A stretch of DNA of 64,000 nucleotides from Butyricimonas sp. Marseille-P3923 (GCF_900184685.1 NZ_FXXL01000007.1:2375331-2439330); one strand, 5' to 3'. Numbered from the stretch's first letter, positions 29,051 to 36,588 are shown. The notes: generated by a model from the sequence alone, not told the origin. Numbers and translations are program-made.

Positions 29051-30241
29051 ATGGTACTACAAAAAACAAGAGGAATCATAGGAATACTCACCGGAGGAGG
29101 CGATGTTCCCGGCTTGAACCCCGCTATACGGGCGGTAACCATCAGAGCCTTGCGCGAAGGATATAAAGTAATCGGAATACGACGAGGTTGGGGTGGTCTG
29201 ATAGACATCGTGCGGGACCCGGAATACGATAACTCCAACAATTTCTTCGAGTTAACCGAAGAAATCGTGAACAAAGCAGGGCGCACGGGAGGTACATTTC
29301 TTCACACGTCACGCACGCGGGCTTCACACGTTCCGAGGGCTAACGTGCCGAAACACCTGCAAGAACAATACTCGGACGATATCAATGATTTAACCCCGGA
29401 GGTTCTGAAAAATCTCGAATTTATGGGGATAGATTACCTGATACCGATCGGGGGTGACGACACACTGAGTTACGCCGTCCGTCTGAGCAAAGAAAGTGTC
29501 AAGGTGGTCGCCATTCCCAAGACAATGGACAATGACGTACCGGGAACCGATTATTGCATCGGTTTCAGCACTTGCATCACCAGAACGATTTCACTCACGC
29601 ATGACTTGCGCACTTCTGCCGGATCACACGAACGTATTCTCGTGCTGGAAGTATTCGGGCGTTATGCCGGTTTCACCGCCATGCTACCCACGCTGGCAGG
29701 TGCGGCCAATCGTTGCGTGATCCCGGAATACGAATTCAATATCGAGCGCCTAACCGAATTACTTTGTGAAGACCGTTTCACGAACCCAAGCAAATACTCG
29801 GTAGTCCTCGTGTCGGAAGGGGCAACTTTCTGCGGCGGGAACATGATATTCCAAAGCGAAGAAACAGACATGTTCGGGCACAAGAAGCTGGGAGGCATCG
29901 GGAACATGATTTCCGAACAACTCAAGGAACTTACCCCGCAATTCAATCACGGGCAAGTGATCAACACGATAACCCAAAAACTGGGTTATCTTGTACGCTG
30001 CGGAGATCCGGACGCACTTGATTCCATCGTTCCCATGGCATACGGTAACCTTGCACTTGACTTGATAAATAAAGGATTGCACGGGCGACTGGTTATCCTG
30101 CGTAACGGACGCTATGACAACGCTCCCATCGAAATCGTGACCAGCAGCAAGAAACTCGTGGATGTCCAGAAATTCTACAACACGGACAGACTACGTCCCA
30201 AATACAACAGTTTCGAATTTATGCCACAAATGATACTATAA
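29051..30241 (+). CDS. 6-phosphofructokinase with pyrophosphate-type active-site residues
   Basis: The 396-residue protein is a phosphofructokinase (GGGDVPGLNPAIRAV at 15-29). The donor-site motif reads GGDD at 134-137 and the next loop reads PKTMDND at 156-162. ATP-dependent enzymes usually have GGDG and PGTIDND; Asp in the first and Lys in the second mark pyrophosphate-dependent enzymes. So the predicted donor is PPi, which would make the step reversible. It is divergent from the glycosyltransferase gene. Confidence 0.94.
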   Translation: MVLQKTRGIIGILTGGGDVPGLNPAIRAVTIRALREGYKVIGIRRGWGGLIDIVRDPEYDNSNNFFELTEEIVNKAGRTGGTFLHTSRTRASHVPRANVPKHLQEQYSDDINDLTPEVLKNLEFMGIDYLIPIGGDDTLSYAVRLSKESVKVVAIPKTMDNDVPGTDYCIGFSTCITRTISLTHDLRTSAGSHERILVLEVFGRYAGFTAMLPTLAGAANRCVIPEYEFNIERLTELLCEDRFTNPSKYSVVLVSEGATFCGGNMIFQSEETDMFGHKKLGGIGNMISEQLKELTPQFNHGQVINTITQKLGYLVRCGDPDALDSIVPMAYGNLALDLINKGLHGRLVILRNGRYDNAPIEIVTSSKKLVDVQKFYNTDRLRPKYNSFEFMPQMIL

Positions 30242-30242
30242 A

Positions 30243-30424
30243 GGAGGTGTGTTTTGACACACTTCCAGTCTGTAATGTCCATAAAGTCGAGCCTTCGGCT
30301 CCTAAAGTCTGTAAAGTCCATGATTTATAACATAATGATATAAATCAATTCTTTCGATACATTTGACCTTACGACATTATGGACTTTCAGACCTTATGGA
30401 CGAGAGGGGGTGTTTCGCCCCCCT
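30243..30424. repeat. Inverted 9-base-word element with flanking hairpins after the phosphofructokinase gene
   Basis: A hairpin at 30243-30265 (GGAGGTGTGT / ACACACTTCC) begins two bases after the stop codon. Inverted arms follow at about 30266-30324 and 30364-30401, built of words such as AAAGTCCAT and CCTTATGGAC. Inside is a GAGCCTTCGGCTC mini-hairpin. A second hairpin (GAGGGGG / CCCCCTC) at about 30402-30424 closes the element just before the next gene's stop codon. Confidence 0.7.
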
Positions 30425-30427
30425 CCT

Positions 30428-30640
30428 TTACTTTTTCACTTTCACCGCGGTAGAATCAGGTGCAATACTATCCACCTCCACGACTACCTCCGACTCCTCG
30501 ATGACAGTGCCCGTCGGTTGCTGGGCTTGATTACCCGATTGTACCTTACTCTTCTGGCTATTCCCGCAAGAAGCCAATGCCAATCCGGCAACAATAGTCA
30601 CCATGCAAATCCATCCAATTCTTCCAAAAGTTCTCATCAT
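30428..30640 (-). CDS. Small lipoprotein of unknown function
   Basis: The 70-residue protein has a lipoprotein signal with lipobox LASC (Cys at about 25) followed by a low-complexity tail of Ser, Gln, Glu and Val (IEESEVVVEVDS). Similar small lipoproteins are common in Bacteroidales. No domain is recognised. It is expected to be anchored in the envelope. Confidence 0.7.
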   Translation of the reverse strand: MMRTFGRIGWICMVTIVAGLALASCGNSQKSKVQSGNQAQQPTGTVIEESEVVVEVDSIAPDSTAVKVKK

Positions 30641-30701
30641 AATTAATTTTAGTTTAGCTAGAATACAATAATAAATACTACGAGCATAATTGACAATATG
30701 T

Positions 30702-30739
30702 TACAAAAATAAGGTGGGTAACCATCACGGCCCCACCTT
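30702..30739 (-). terminator. Intrinsic terminator, minus strand (distal end of sRNA candidate)
   Basis: The + strand has AAGGTGGG (30711-30718) and CCCACCTT (30732-30739). On the minus strand the hairpin is followed by ATTTTTG. It could end the transcript starting near 30936, or act as a backup to the hairpin at 30757-30784. Confidence 0.7.
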
Positions 30740-30756
30740 GACAAATTTAGAATTTT

Positions 30757-30784
30757 CAAAAATTGTTACGGAAAACATAACAAT
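30757..30784 (-). terminator. Candidate proximal terminator of sRNA, minus strand
   Basis: ATTGTTA and TAACAAT (complement of 30762-30768 and 30778-30784) form a 7-bp stem, followed on the minus strand by TTTTTG. A transcript from about 30936 would end here at roughly 180 bases. Confidence 0.55.
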
Positions 30785-30936
30785 ATCTTACTTGCATCGT
30801 TTAAACTAACAAAAGAAATGCCTCCGGCTTCTTATTAAACTAAGATCCCACTCCGAATTTAATAAAACGTGCATAGCACACCGGAGGCAATCTCTTCTGT
30901 GCAATACACGTTCATTTATCTTAATTCGAGTGGGAT
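30757..30936 (-). ncRNA. Candidate structured small RNA with pseudoknot
   Basis: A good Bacteroidota promoter (complement of 30941-30972) points into this non-coding stretch. In transcript order, a 9-bp stem at 30936-30928 pairs with 30853-30845, extended by GAATT/AATTC beyond a bulge. Inside it, 30912-30898 pairs with 30880-30866 (6+5 bp around a small loop). The apical loop holds TGCCTCCGG (30889-30881), which is exactly complementary to CCGGAGGCA at 30827-30819 downstream of the stem. This crossing pairing is a pseudoknot. Terminator-like hairpins follow. The identity is unknown. A 6S-like RNA or a known Bacteroidales motif cannot be excluded. Confidence 0.55.
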
Positions 30937-30940
30937 GCTG

Positions 30941-30972
30941 CAAATGTAAGCAATTAATTCCATAAACGGCAA
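30941..30972 (-). promoter_or_regulatory. Promoter of the candidate small RNA
   Basis: On the minus strand TTG (complement of 30970-30972), a 21-base gap, then TACATTTG (complement of 30941-30948). This fits the Bacteroidota TTG/TAnnTTTG pattern. Transcription would begin about at the first base of the long stem. Confidence 0.65.
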
Positions 30973-31032
30973 TAGTGAAGCGTTATTTTCGTGAAAGAAT
31001 TAATACCTGACAACATTATTTTTTACTTTGAA

Positions 31033-31064
31033 TTTGGAAAAAAGAAAATCAATGCCTAGTTTTG
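31033..31064 (+). promoter_or_regulatory. Promoter of the trp leader and trpB2
   Basis: TTTG at 31033-31036, 20 bases, then TAGTTTTG at 31057-31064. Both boxes fit the Bacteroidota consensus well. Transcription should start near 31070, about 20 bases before the leader peptide. Confidence 0.75.
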
Positions 31065-31089
31065 CACCGAACAAAGAGAAAGAAAGATT

Positions 31090-31158
31090 ATGATATACAA
31101 TCAACACATAGCCCTTACTTGGTGGTGGCACCTCTTTAAACTTCATAGTAAACAATGA
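31090..31158 (+). CDS. trpL: trp leader peptide (three consecutive Trp codons)
   Basis: A 22-codon ORF starts at ATG 31090-31092 and stops at TGA 31156-31158. A purine-rich ribosome-binding region (AAGAGAAAGAAAG) lies just before it. Codons 11-13 are TGG TGG TGG (31120-31128). Its stop codon overlaps the 5' strand of the antiterminator. The peptide itself is expected to have no function; ribosome stalling at the Trp codons senses charged tRNA-Trp. Confidence 0.88.
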   Translation: MIYNQHIALTWWWHLFKLHSKQ

Positions 31159-31236
31159 GGTTATGTGATTGTATTGCATAATTGAAGATATAGAGAGAGC
31201 CTATTGTTTACTAGCAATAGGCTCTCTTCTTTTTTA
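31130..31236 (+). promoter_or_regulatory. Tryptophan transcription attenuator
   Basis: The terminator stem pairs AGAGAGCCTATTG (31194-31206) with its exact complement (31215-31227), followed by TCTTTTTT. The antiterminator is an exact 11-bp pairing of TAGTAAACAAT (31146-31156) with ATTGTTTACTA (31203-31213), which excludes the terminator. A weaker earlier pairing (ACCTC 31130-31134 with GAGGT 31157-31161) could sequester region 2. Stalling at the Trp codons would free region 2 and favour readthrough into trpB2. This resembles the known Bacteroid-trp RNA class (from memory, not searched). Confidence 0.9.
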
Positions 31237-31258
31237 TTCACTATTAAAATCAGAAAAC

Positions 31259-32620
31259 ATGAAACAGATCAAGAAAATCCTGCTCACGGAGCAAGAAATG
31301 CCGACAACATGGTATAACATCGCGGCCGACATGCCGAACAAGCCTCTCCCCCCGCTTCACCCGGGCACGAAACAACCGTTGAAGCCAGAAGACCTTTACC
31401 CGCTGTTTGCCGAAGAACTGGCAAAACAAGAATTTTCCACGGAACGGTATATCGAGATCCCCGACGAAGTACAAGACTTGTACAAAATCTGGAGATCAAC
31501 CCCTCTCGTGCGGGCTTACGCGTTGGAAAAAGCTCTCGACACCCCGGCAAAAATCTATTTCAAAAACGAGGGAACGAGTCCTGCCGGTTCACACAAACCG
31601 AACACGGCAATCGCTCAAGCCTATTACAATTATAAACAGGGAATCAAACGAATCACCACGGAAACCGGTGGCGGACAATGGGGTACGGCACTCAGTTTTG
31701 CCTGCCAGCATTTCGGTCTGGACCTGAAAGTCTTCATGGTCAAGGTCAGCTACAACCAGAAACCCTACCGCAAACTCATGATGAACACGTGGGGTTCCGA
31801 CGTGATCCCCTCCCCGAGCGAACTGACGGCAGCCGGAAGAAAGATATTGAGTGAATTTCCCGATTCCCCCGGCAGCTTGGGAATAGCCATTTCCGAAGCC
31901 GTTGAATTAGCCGCGCAAGACCCGCTGACGAATTACTCCCTCGGAAGCGTGTTGAACCACGTGTTGTTACACCAGACAATCATCGGAGAGGAAGCACTGT
32001 TACAAATGGAGAAAGCGGGAGATGAACCGGATATCGTGATCGGTTGCTTTGGCGGCGGTTCTAACTTCGCCGGAATCAGTTTCCCCTTTATCCGTCGCAA
32101 CTTGAAAGAAGGTAAACACACCCGGGTTATCGCCGTGGAACCTCAATCCTGCCCGAAACTCACTCGCGGAAAATTCCAGTATGACTTCGGCGACACCGTC
32201 GGTCTCACGCCATTACTCCCCATGTACACGCTGGGACACGACTTCCAACCGGCAAGTATTCACGCGGGTGGCCTGCGTTATCACGGCGCAGGAGTTCTGG
32301 TCAGTCAATTATTGAAAGATCAACTCATGGAAGCCGTCGCGATACCCCAACTGGAAACATTCGAGGCAGGAATCCTGTTCGCTAAAACCGAAGGCATCAT
32401 TCCCGCACCGGAATCCACCCATGCCATCGCCCAAGCTATTCGCGAAGCAAAAATCGCCAAGGAAGAAGGGAAAGCTAAAACAATCCTTTTCAACCTATCC
32501 GGACACGGAATGATCGATTTATTCGCTTACGAGCAATACCTTGGAGGTAACTTGCAAAATTTCGAACTTTCAGATCAGGAGATCGCTCAATCGTTGAATA
32601 AACTGGAGAAACTCATGTGA
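31259..32620 (+). CDS. trpB: Tryptophan synthase beta chain, TrpB2 type
   Basis: The 453-residue PLP enzyme begins [20 protein letters not shown], the TrpB2 opening, and has the PLP Lys113 in GSHKPNTA. The glycine-rich phosphate loop ([11 protein letters not shown]) and [11 protein letters not shown] near the C-terminus complete the site. It makes tryptophan from indole and serine. The ATG at 31259 is chosen because upstream in-frame codons lie within the attenuator. It is controlled by the upstream Trp leader. No other trp gene is in the window. Confidence 0.95.
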   Translation: MKQIKKILLTEQEMPTTWYNIAADMPNKPLPPLHPGTKQPLKPEDLYPLFAEELAKQEFSTERYIEIPDEVQDLYKIWRSTPLVRAYALEKALDTPAKIYFKNEGTSPAGSHKPNTAIAQAYYNYKQGIKRITTETGGGQWGTALSFACQHFGLDLKVFMVKVSYNQKPYRKLMMNTWGSDVIPSPSELTAAGRKILSEFPDSPGSLGIAISEAVELAAQDPLTNYSLGSVLNHVLLHQTIIGEEALLQMEKAGDEPDIVIGCFGGGSNFAGISFPFIRRNLKEGKHTRVIAVEPQSCPKLTRGKFQYDFGDTVGLTPLLPMYTLGHDFQPASIHAGGLRYHGAGVLVSQLLKDQLMEAVAIPQLETFEAGILFAKTEGIIPAPESTHAIAQAIREAKIAKEEGKAKTILFNLSGHGMIDLFAYEQYLGGNLQNFELSDQEIAQSLNKLEKLM

Positions 32621-32629
32621 AGAGCAAAT

Positions 32630-32780
32630 AAGTCCGTAAAGCCTATAAGGTCCATAAGGTCAAAAGTCCATTGCCCCCACGGGACGTTTTGTTCACGATA
32701 GCAGAGCTGTCGGTGAAATCGTCCGGAGGGCACCATGACTTTGCAGACCTTATAGACTTTATGGACCTTACGGACTTTTG
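32630..32780. repeat. Inverted 9-base-word element between trpB and prmA
   Basis: The left arm at about 32630-32669 and right arm at about 32735-32779 are inverted copies made of AAGTCCGT, AAGGTCCAT and AAGTCTAT-type words. Between them lies an inner hairpin (GCCC..CGGGACG near 32673 with CGTCCGGAGGGC near 32728). The element starts ten bases after the trpB stop and ends just before the prmA -7 box. Confidence 0.75.
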
Positions 32781-32791
32781 ACTATTTTTGC

Positions 32792-32799
32792 TACATTTG
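32792..32799 (+). promoter_or_regulatory. -7 element for prmA
   Basis: TACATTTG matches TAnnTTTG and lies 18 bases before the prmA ATG. No good TTG box lies 19-21 bases upstream, where the repeat element sits. Confidence 0.5.
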
Positions 32800-32816
32800 C
32801 AAAAAAATCAGATAGC

Positions 32817-33668
32817 ATGTTTTATACAGAACTTACTTTCCATATCACTCCCCACGTGGAGGACATTGCCGATGCACTCATCGCCGAATTAGGCAACCTC
32901 GGTTACGACAGTTTCTCGTACACGGACGACGGTTTCAAAGCCTACATCCCATCAAAAGATTTCAAGCCGGAACAAGTTGAAGAAATGGAAATCCTCTCTT
33001 TCTTCCGCTCTCTGTACACCATTACATGGGAGAAAGCCGAAATCGAGAACCAAGACTGGAACAAAATATGGGAAGAAAACTTCACCCCCATACTCGTTCA
33101 AGATCGTATTCTGGTGCGGGCGGGTTTCCACCCCTCGATTGATAACATCGAACACGAAATCATCATCGACCCGAAAATGAGTTTCGGTACCGGACACCAC
33201 GCCACCACGGCTCTGATGCTGGAAAACATACTTGACATGAAACCCGAATTCAAGGGGAAAAAAGTACTCGACATGGGGTGCGGCACGGGAATCCTATCTA
33301 TTATGGCAGCACAAGCCGGGGCGACCACCCTCACCGGAATCGACATCGACGAGTGGGCTTATAACAATGCCATGGAGAACATCGCCACCAACAACGTGCA
33401 AAACATCCGTGTACTGATCGGTGACGCCGCTCTATTGGACGGCAAAGAACGTTACGACATCATCCTTGCCAACATCAACCGCAACATCCTGCTCAACGAC
33501 ATGCACGCCTACGTGAATGTATTGAACCCGAACGGTTACCTCATCATGAGCGGATTCTACACGGAAGATATCCCCATGATCCGGGACAAAGCTGAAAGTC
33601 TGGGACTCAAATATCAATCCCACAAGATAAAAGACAACTGGACGGCTGTTATCTTCCATAACCTGTAA
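32817..33668 (+). CDS. prmA: Ribosomal protein L11 methyltransferase
   Basis: The 283-residue protein has an N-terminal substrate-recognition domain and a class I SAM methyltransferase domain (VLDMGCGTGILSIMAAQAGA at about 160, then GIDIDEWAYNNAMENI, and LANINRNILLND). It methylates ribosomal protein L11. The ATG at 32817 is chosen, since the longer frame overlaps the promoter and starts in the repeat element. Confidence 0.95.
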   Translation: MFYTELTFHITPHVEDIADALIAELGNLGYDSFSYTDDGFKAYIPSKDFKPEQVEEMEILSFFRSLYTITWEKAEIENQDWNKIWEENFTPILVQDRILVRAGFHPSIDNIEHEIIIDPKMSFGTGHHATTALMLENILDMKPEFKGKKVLDMGCGTGILSIMAAQAGATTLTGIDIDEWAYNNAMENIATNNVQNIRVLIGDAALLDGKERYDIILANINRNILLNDMHAYVNVLNPNGYLIMSGFYTEDIPMIRDKAESLGLKYQSHKIKDNWTAVIFHNL

Positions 33669-33753
33669 CTCTGCAACGTGGCAAAACCACTTGAGGATAC
33701 GGCGTTAAAAAAATGGATGCCGTTTCCCCAATCGTTAATATTTTAACAAGGTC

Positions 33754-33784
33754 TTGTTTTTTCAAATTCTATATGCAATATTTG
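33754..33784 (+). promoter_or_regulatory. Candidate promoter of the aspartate kinase leader
   Basis: TTG at 33754-33756, 20 bases, then AATATTTG at 33777-33784. The -7 box differs from TAnnTTTG at the first base. Transcription would begin about 15-20 bases before the leader peptide. Confidence 0.5.
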
Positions 33785-33807
33785 CATCGTGAAAACACAA
33801 AAGTAGT

Positions 33808-33876
33808 ATGATGACTCAAAATACAAACAAATATAAACATATGATGATGTGCATGCAAAGGCTCTTTGCAGGCTAA
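33808..33876 (+). CDS. Methionine-rich leader peptide of aspartate kinase
   Basis: A 22-codon ORF from ATG 33808 to TAA 33874-33876. Met is at codons 1, 2, 12, 13, 14 and 16, so ATG ATG ATG TGC ATG covers 33841-33855. The Met run lies immediately before a 7-bp hairpin whose 5' strand begins at 33854. A stalled ribosome there would cover the 5' strand. The layout is that of an attenuator leader peptide with Met as the sensed amino acid. Confidence 0.72.
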   Translation: MMTQNTNKYKHMMMCMQRLFAG

Positions 33877-33932
33877 CGTACTGTTGTGAAAAAAACTGAC
33901 GAAGAAGCCTGTGTGATTACACGGGCTTTTTT
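33854..33932 (+). promoter_or_regulatory. Methionine-responsive transcription attenuator before aspartate kinase
   Basis: Three exclusive structures are visible. The 1:2 hairpin is TGCAAAG (33854-33860) with CTTTGCA (33864-33870). The 2:3 antiterminator is GCAGGCT (33868-33874) with AGCCTGT (33906-33912), six Watson-Crick pairs and one G-U. The 3:4 terminator is AAGCCTGTGT (33905-33914) with ACACGGGCTT (33919-33928), one G-U, followed by a T-run to 33932. Ribosome position at the Met codons would release segment 2; at the stop codon it would mask segment 2 and allow termination. Confidence 0.72.
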
Positions 33933-33972
33933 CATGCGAAAAAATGAACGGATAAAACAAAAATAAAACATT

Positions 33973-35286
33973 ATGAATGTACTGAAATTTGGAGGCACCT
34001 CTGTCGGTAGCGCTCCGCAAATCAAAGAAGTGGCACAACTCATCTCGGACGAGCAACCCAAAATCGTGGTACTCTCCGCCATGTCGGGAACCACCAACAC
34101 GCTGGTTGACATCACGAACAACCTCTACCGGAACGATCGTCAGGAAGCCCTGACGGCGATACAGAATCTGGAACTCGATTACCTGATGACCATTAGCGAA
34201 CTCTACGACACGGAGGATTACAAGCACAAGGGACAGGAATTCGTGCAAACCATCTTCACCTATCTCCGTTCCTTTATTAATAAAGACTTTTATCCCCTGC
34301 AAGAGAAAGCCGTCGTGGCACAGGGAGAAATCATCTCCACCACCCTCATGCACTACTATCTGCAAGAACAAGGCATCCCCTCGACATTACTCTCCGCCCT
34401 CGACTTCATGCGTATCGACAAGGATTGCGAGCCGGATTATTTCTACATCGAACAAAACTTGAAGCGCCTGCTTTCCAACCCGACCACCGAACGCATCATC
34501 ATCACCCAAGGATTCATCTGTCGCAACGCCTACGGGGAAATCGATAATTTAAAAAGAGGAGGCAGTGACTACTCCGCCGCCTTGATCGGGGCTGCCGTCA
34601 ATGCCAGTGAGATACAGATATGGACAGACATCGACGGTGTACACAACAACGATCCCCGTTACGTGAAAAACACCCAACCACTCCGGAGCCTCTCTTTCGA
34701 CGAAGCGGCGGAATTGGCGTACTTCGGGGCAAAAATCCTGCACCCGTCAAGTATACAACCGGCAAAAAGGGCAAACATCCCCGTCCGCATGAAAAACACA
34801 ATGAACCCCGGTGACGAGGGAACCCTGATCACCAAAGAAAGTCCGGTACGAAACTTCAAGGCTGTCGCCGCCAAAGACGGGATTACCGCTATCAAGGTAA
34901 AATCCAGCAACATGCTTCTGGCATACGGCTTCGTTCGCAAAGTATTCGAGATATTCGAGTCATGGAAAACACCGATTGACATGATAGCTACCTCCGAAGT
35001 AGCCATCTCGCTAACCATCGATAACACCTGCCATCTGGAAGATATCAAAAAAGATTTGACCAAATACGGGACAATCGAGGTAGAAGAAAACCTGTCCATC
35101 ATCTGCATCGTCGGTGACTGCTCCATCAACAACAACGGCCTCGCCGCCCAAGCCCTCACCGCTCTGCAAGACATCCCGTTACACATGATCTCCTACGGGG
35201 CAAGCGAACACAGCATCTCCCTGCTCGTTAAACAGGAAGACAAACAACGTGCCTTACAAGACCTTAGCGAGAGATTATTTAATTGA
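33973..35286 (+). CDS. lysC: Aspartate kinase (monofunctional)
   Basis: The 437-residue protein opens with LKFGGTSVGSA (residues 4-14), the amino-acid kinase nucleotide loop, followed by FICRNAYGEIDNLKRGGSDYSAALIGAA and the DIDGVHNNDPRYV region. Two C-terminal ACT-type regulatory domains follow (GITAIKVKSSNMLLAYGFVRKVF and LSIICIVGDCSINNNGLA). No homoserine dehydrogenase domain is present. It makes aspartyl phosphate, the first step to lysine, threonine and methionine. The upstream attenuator suggests control by methionine; the next gene is lysA. Confidence 0.96.
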   Translation: MNVLKFGGTSVGSAPQIKEVAQLISDEQPKIVVLSAMSGTTNTLVDITNNLYRNDRQEALTAIQNLELDYLMTISELYDTEDYKHKGQEFVQTIFTYLRSFINKDFYPLQEKAVVAQGEIISTTLMHYYLQEQGIPSTLLSALDFMRIDKDCEPDYFYIEQNLKRLLSNPTTERIIITQGFICRNAYGEIDNLKRGGSDYSAALIGAAVNASEIQIWTDIDGVHNNDPRYVKNTQPLRSLSFDEAAELAYFGAKILHPSSIQPAKRANIPVRMKNTMNPGDEGTLITKESPVRNFKAVAAKDGITAIKVKSSNMLLAYGFVRKVFEIFESWKTPIDMIATSEVAISLTIDNTCHLEDIKKDLTKYGTIEVEENLSIICIVGDCSINNNGLAAQALTALQDIPLHMISYGASEHSISLLVKQEDKQRALQDLSERLFN

Positions 35287-35395
35287 GTTCATAAAGTTTA
35301 TAAAGTTCGTAAGGTTCATAAAGTATAATATATGACAACAAAATAAACCTTATAAACCTTATAAACCTTATAAACTTTACAAACCTTATAAACCT
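35286..35395. repeat. Inverted 9-base-word element between lysC and lysA
   Basis: The 5' arm at about 35286-35324 has words AAAGTTTAT, AAAGTTCGT and AAGGTTCAT. The 3' arm at about 35344-35395 is a nearly perfect 9-base tandem array, AACCTTATA repeated, with one AACTTTACA unit. The arms pair in inverted orientation. The element starts at the last base of the lysC stop codon and ends eight bases before the lysA ATG. Confidence 0.8.
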
Positions 35396-35403
35396 AATTG
35401 AAA

Positions 35404-36549
35404 ATGAATATAGAAACCGTCAAAACATTTCAATCTTTAAAAACACCATTCTATTATTACGACACCGCACTTTTGCGGGCAACCCTCCAATCCGCGACAC
35501 AAGAGGCCAACCGCCACGGTTTCCATTTACACTATGCCGTGAAAGCCAATGCCAACCCTAGAATACTTGAAATCATCCAAGATTATGGAATAGGAGCCGA
35601 TTGTGTCAGCGGCAACGAAGTTGCCCGAGCCGTTGAATACGGCTTCCATCCCGACCGGATCGTGTATGCCGGGGTAGGCAAAAGTGATGATGAAATCCGA
35701 CTCGCACTGGAAAAAGACATATTCTGCTTTAACTGCGAATCACTGCCGGAAATAGAGGTAATCAACACGCTCGCCGGGGAACTCGGCAAAAAAGCATCTA
35801 TCGCCCTTCGCGTCAACCCGAACGTGGACGCCCACACGCACCATTACATCACCACGGGAATAGAAGAAAACAAATTCGGCTTCTACCTTTATGACTTGGA
35901 GCACGCCATCGCCGTCTGCCGGGAATTGGAAAACATCCGTCTTATCGGGTTACATTTCCACATCGGTTCCCAAATCACCGACCTCACCGTGTTCCGAGGA
36001 CTTTGCCTGCGGGTAAACGAAATACAGGCTCGTCTGAAAGAACAGGGTATTATCCTCCCCCACGTCAATTTCGGAGGCGGCTTGGGTATCAATTACGACT
36101 GCCCCTCCTGCGGGTTAATCCCGGACTTCGCTTCTTATTTCCAGACATTCGCCGATTTCTTCGAAGCCCAACCCGGACAGCAACTGCATTTCGAGTTGGG
36201 ACGCTCTCTCGTGGGACAATGCGGCTCACTCGTTTCCCGCGTACTCTACGTGAAAGAAGGCAAGCACAAAAAATTCGTGATACTCGACGCCGGAATGAAC
36301 GACCTCCTGCGTCCCGCCCTTTACCAAGCATTCCACCGCATCGAAAACCTCACCTCCATACAACCGTACGAAAAATACGATATCGTGGGCCCGATATGCG
36401 AATCCTCCGACTGCTTCGGCAAAGACCGGGAACTCCCCGCCACCCGACGAGGCGATCTCATCGCCATCCGCTCCTGCGGAGCCTACGGCGAAGTCATGGC
36501 CTCCCGGTACAACTTACGGGATTTACCCGGCTCTTTCTTTCCGGAATAA
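35404..36549 (+). CDS. lysA: Diaminopimelate decarboxylase
   Basis: The 381-residue PLP enzyme has Lys47 in HYAVKANANP as the PLP lysine. The fold-III decarboxylase landmarks are GLHFHIGSQ, NFGGGLGINYD, FELGRSLVG and GPICESSDCFGKD. It makes lysine from meso-diaminopimelate. The ATG at 35404 is preferred over the TTG at 35398. It is the second gene of an aspartate-kinase/lysA pair. Confidence 0.95.
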   Translation: MNIETVKTFQSLKTPFYYYDTALLRATLQSATQEANRHGFHLHYAVKANANPRILEIIQDYGIGADCVSGNEVARAVEYGFHPDRIVYAGVGKSDDEIRLALEKDIFCFNCESLPEIEVINTLAGELGKKASIALRVNPNVDAHTHHYITTGIEENKFGFYLYDLEHAIAVCRELENIRLIGLHFHIGSQITDLTVFRGLCLRVNEIQARLKEQGIILPHVNFGGGLGINYDCPSCGLIPDFASYFQTFADFFEAQPGQQLHFELGRSLVGQCGSLVSRVLYVKEGKHKKFVILDAGMNDLLRPALYQAFHRIENLTSIQPYEKYDIVGPICESSDCFGKDRELPATRRGDLIAIRSCGAYGEVMASRYNLRDLPGSFFPE

Positions 36550-36588
36550 ACCAAGCAAAAAAGGATATTGTTGAAAAGACACAAATTA

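Noticed and set aside
30410..30646. Plus-strand frame opposite the small lipoprotein.
   Set aside because: The minus frame has a clear lipobox and signal peptide, while the plus frame has none.
31169..31258. Longer N-terminus of TrpB2 starting at 31169.
   Set aside because: It would translate the attenuator hairpin; TrpB2 proteins start at the MKQIKK position.
35286..35395. CRISPR-like array between lysC and lysA.
   Set aside because: Repeat units are 9 bases with no unique spacers, and no cas gene is in the window.
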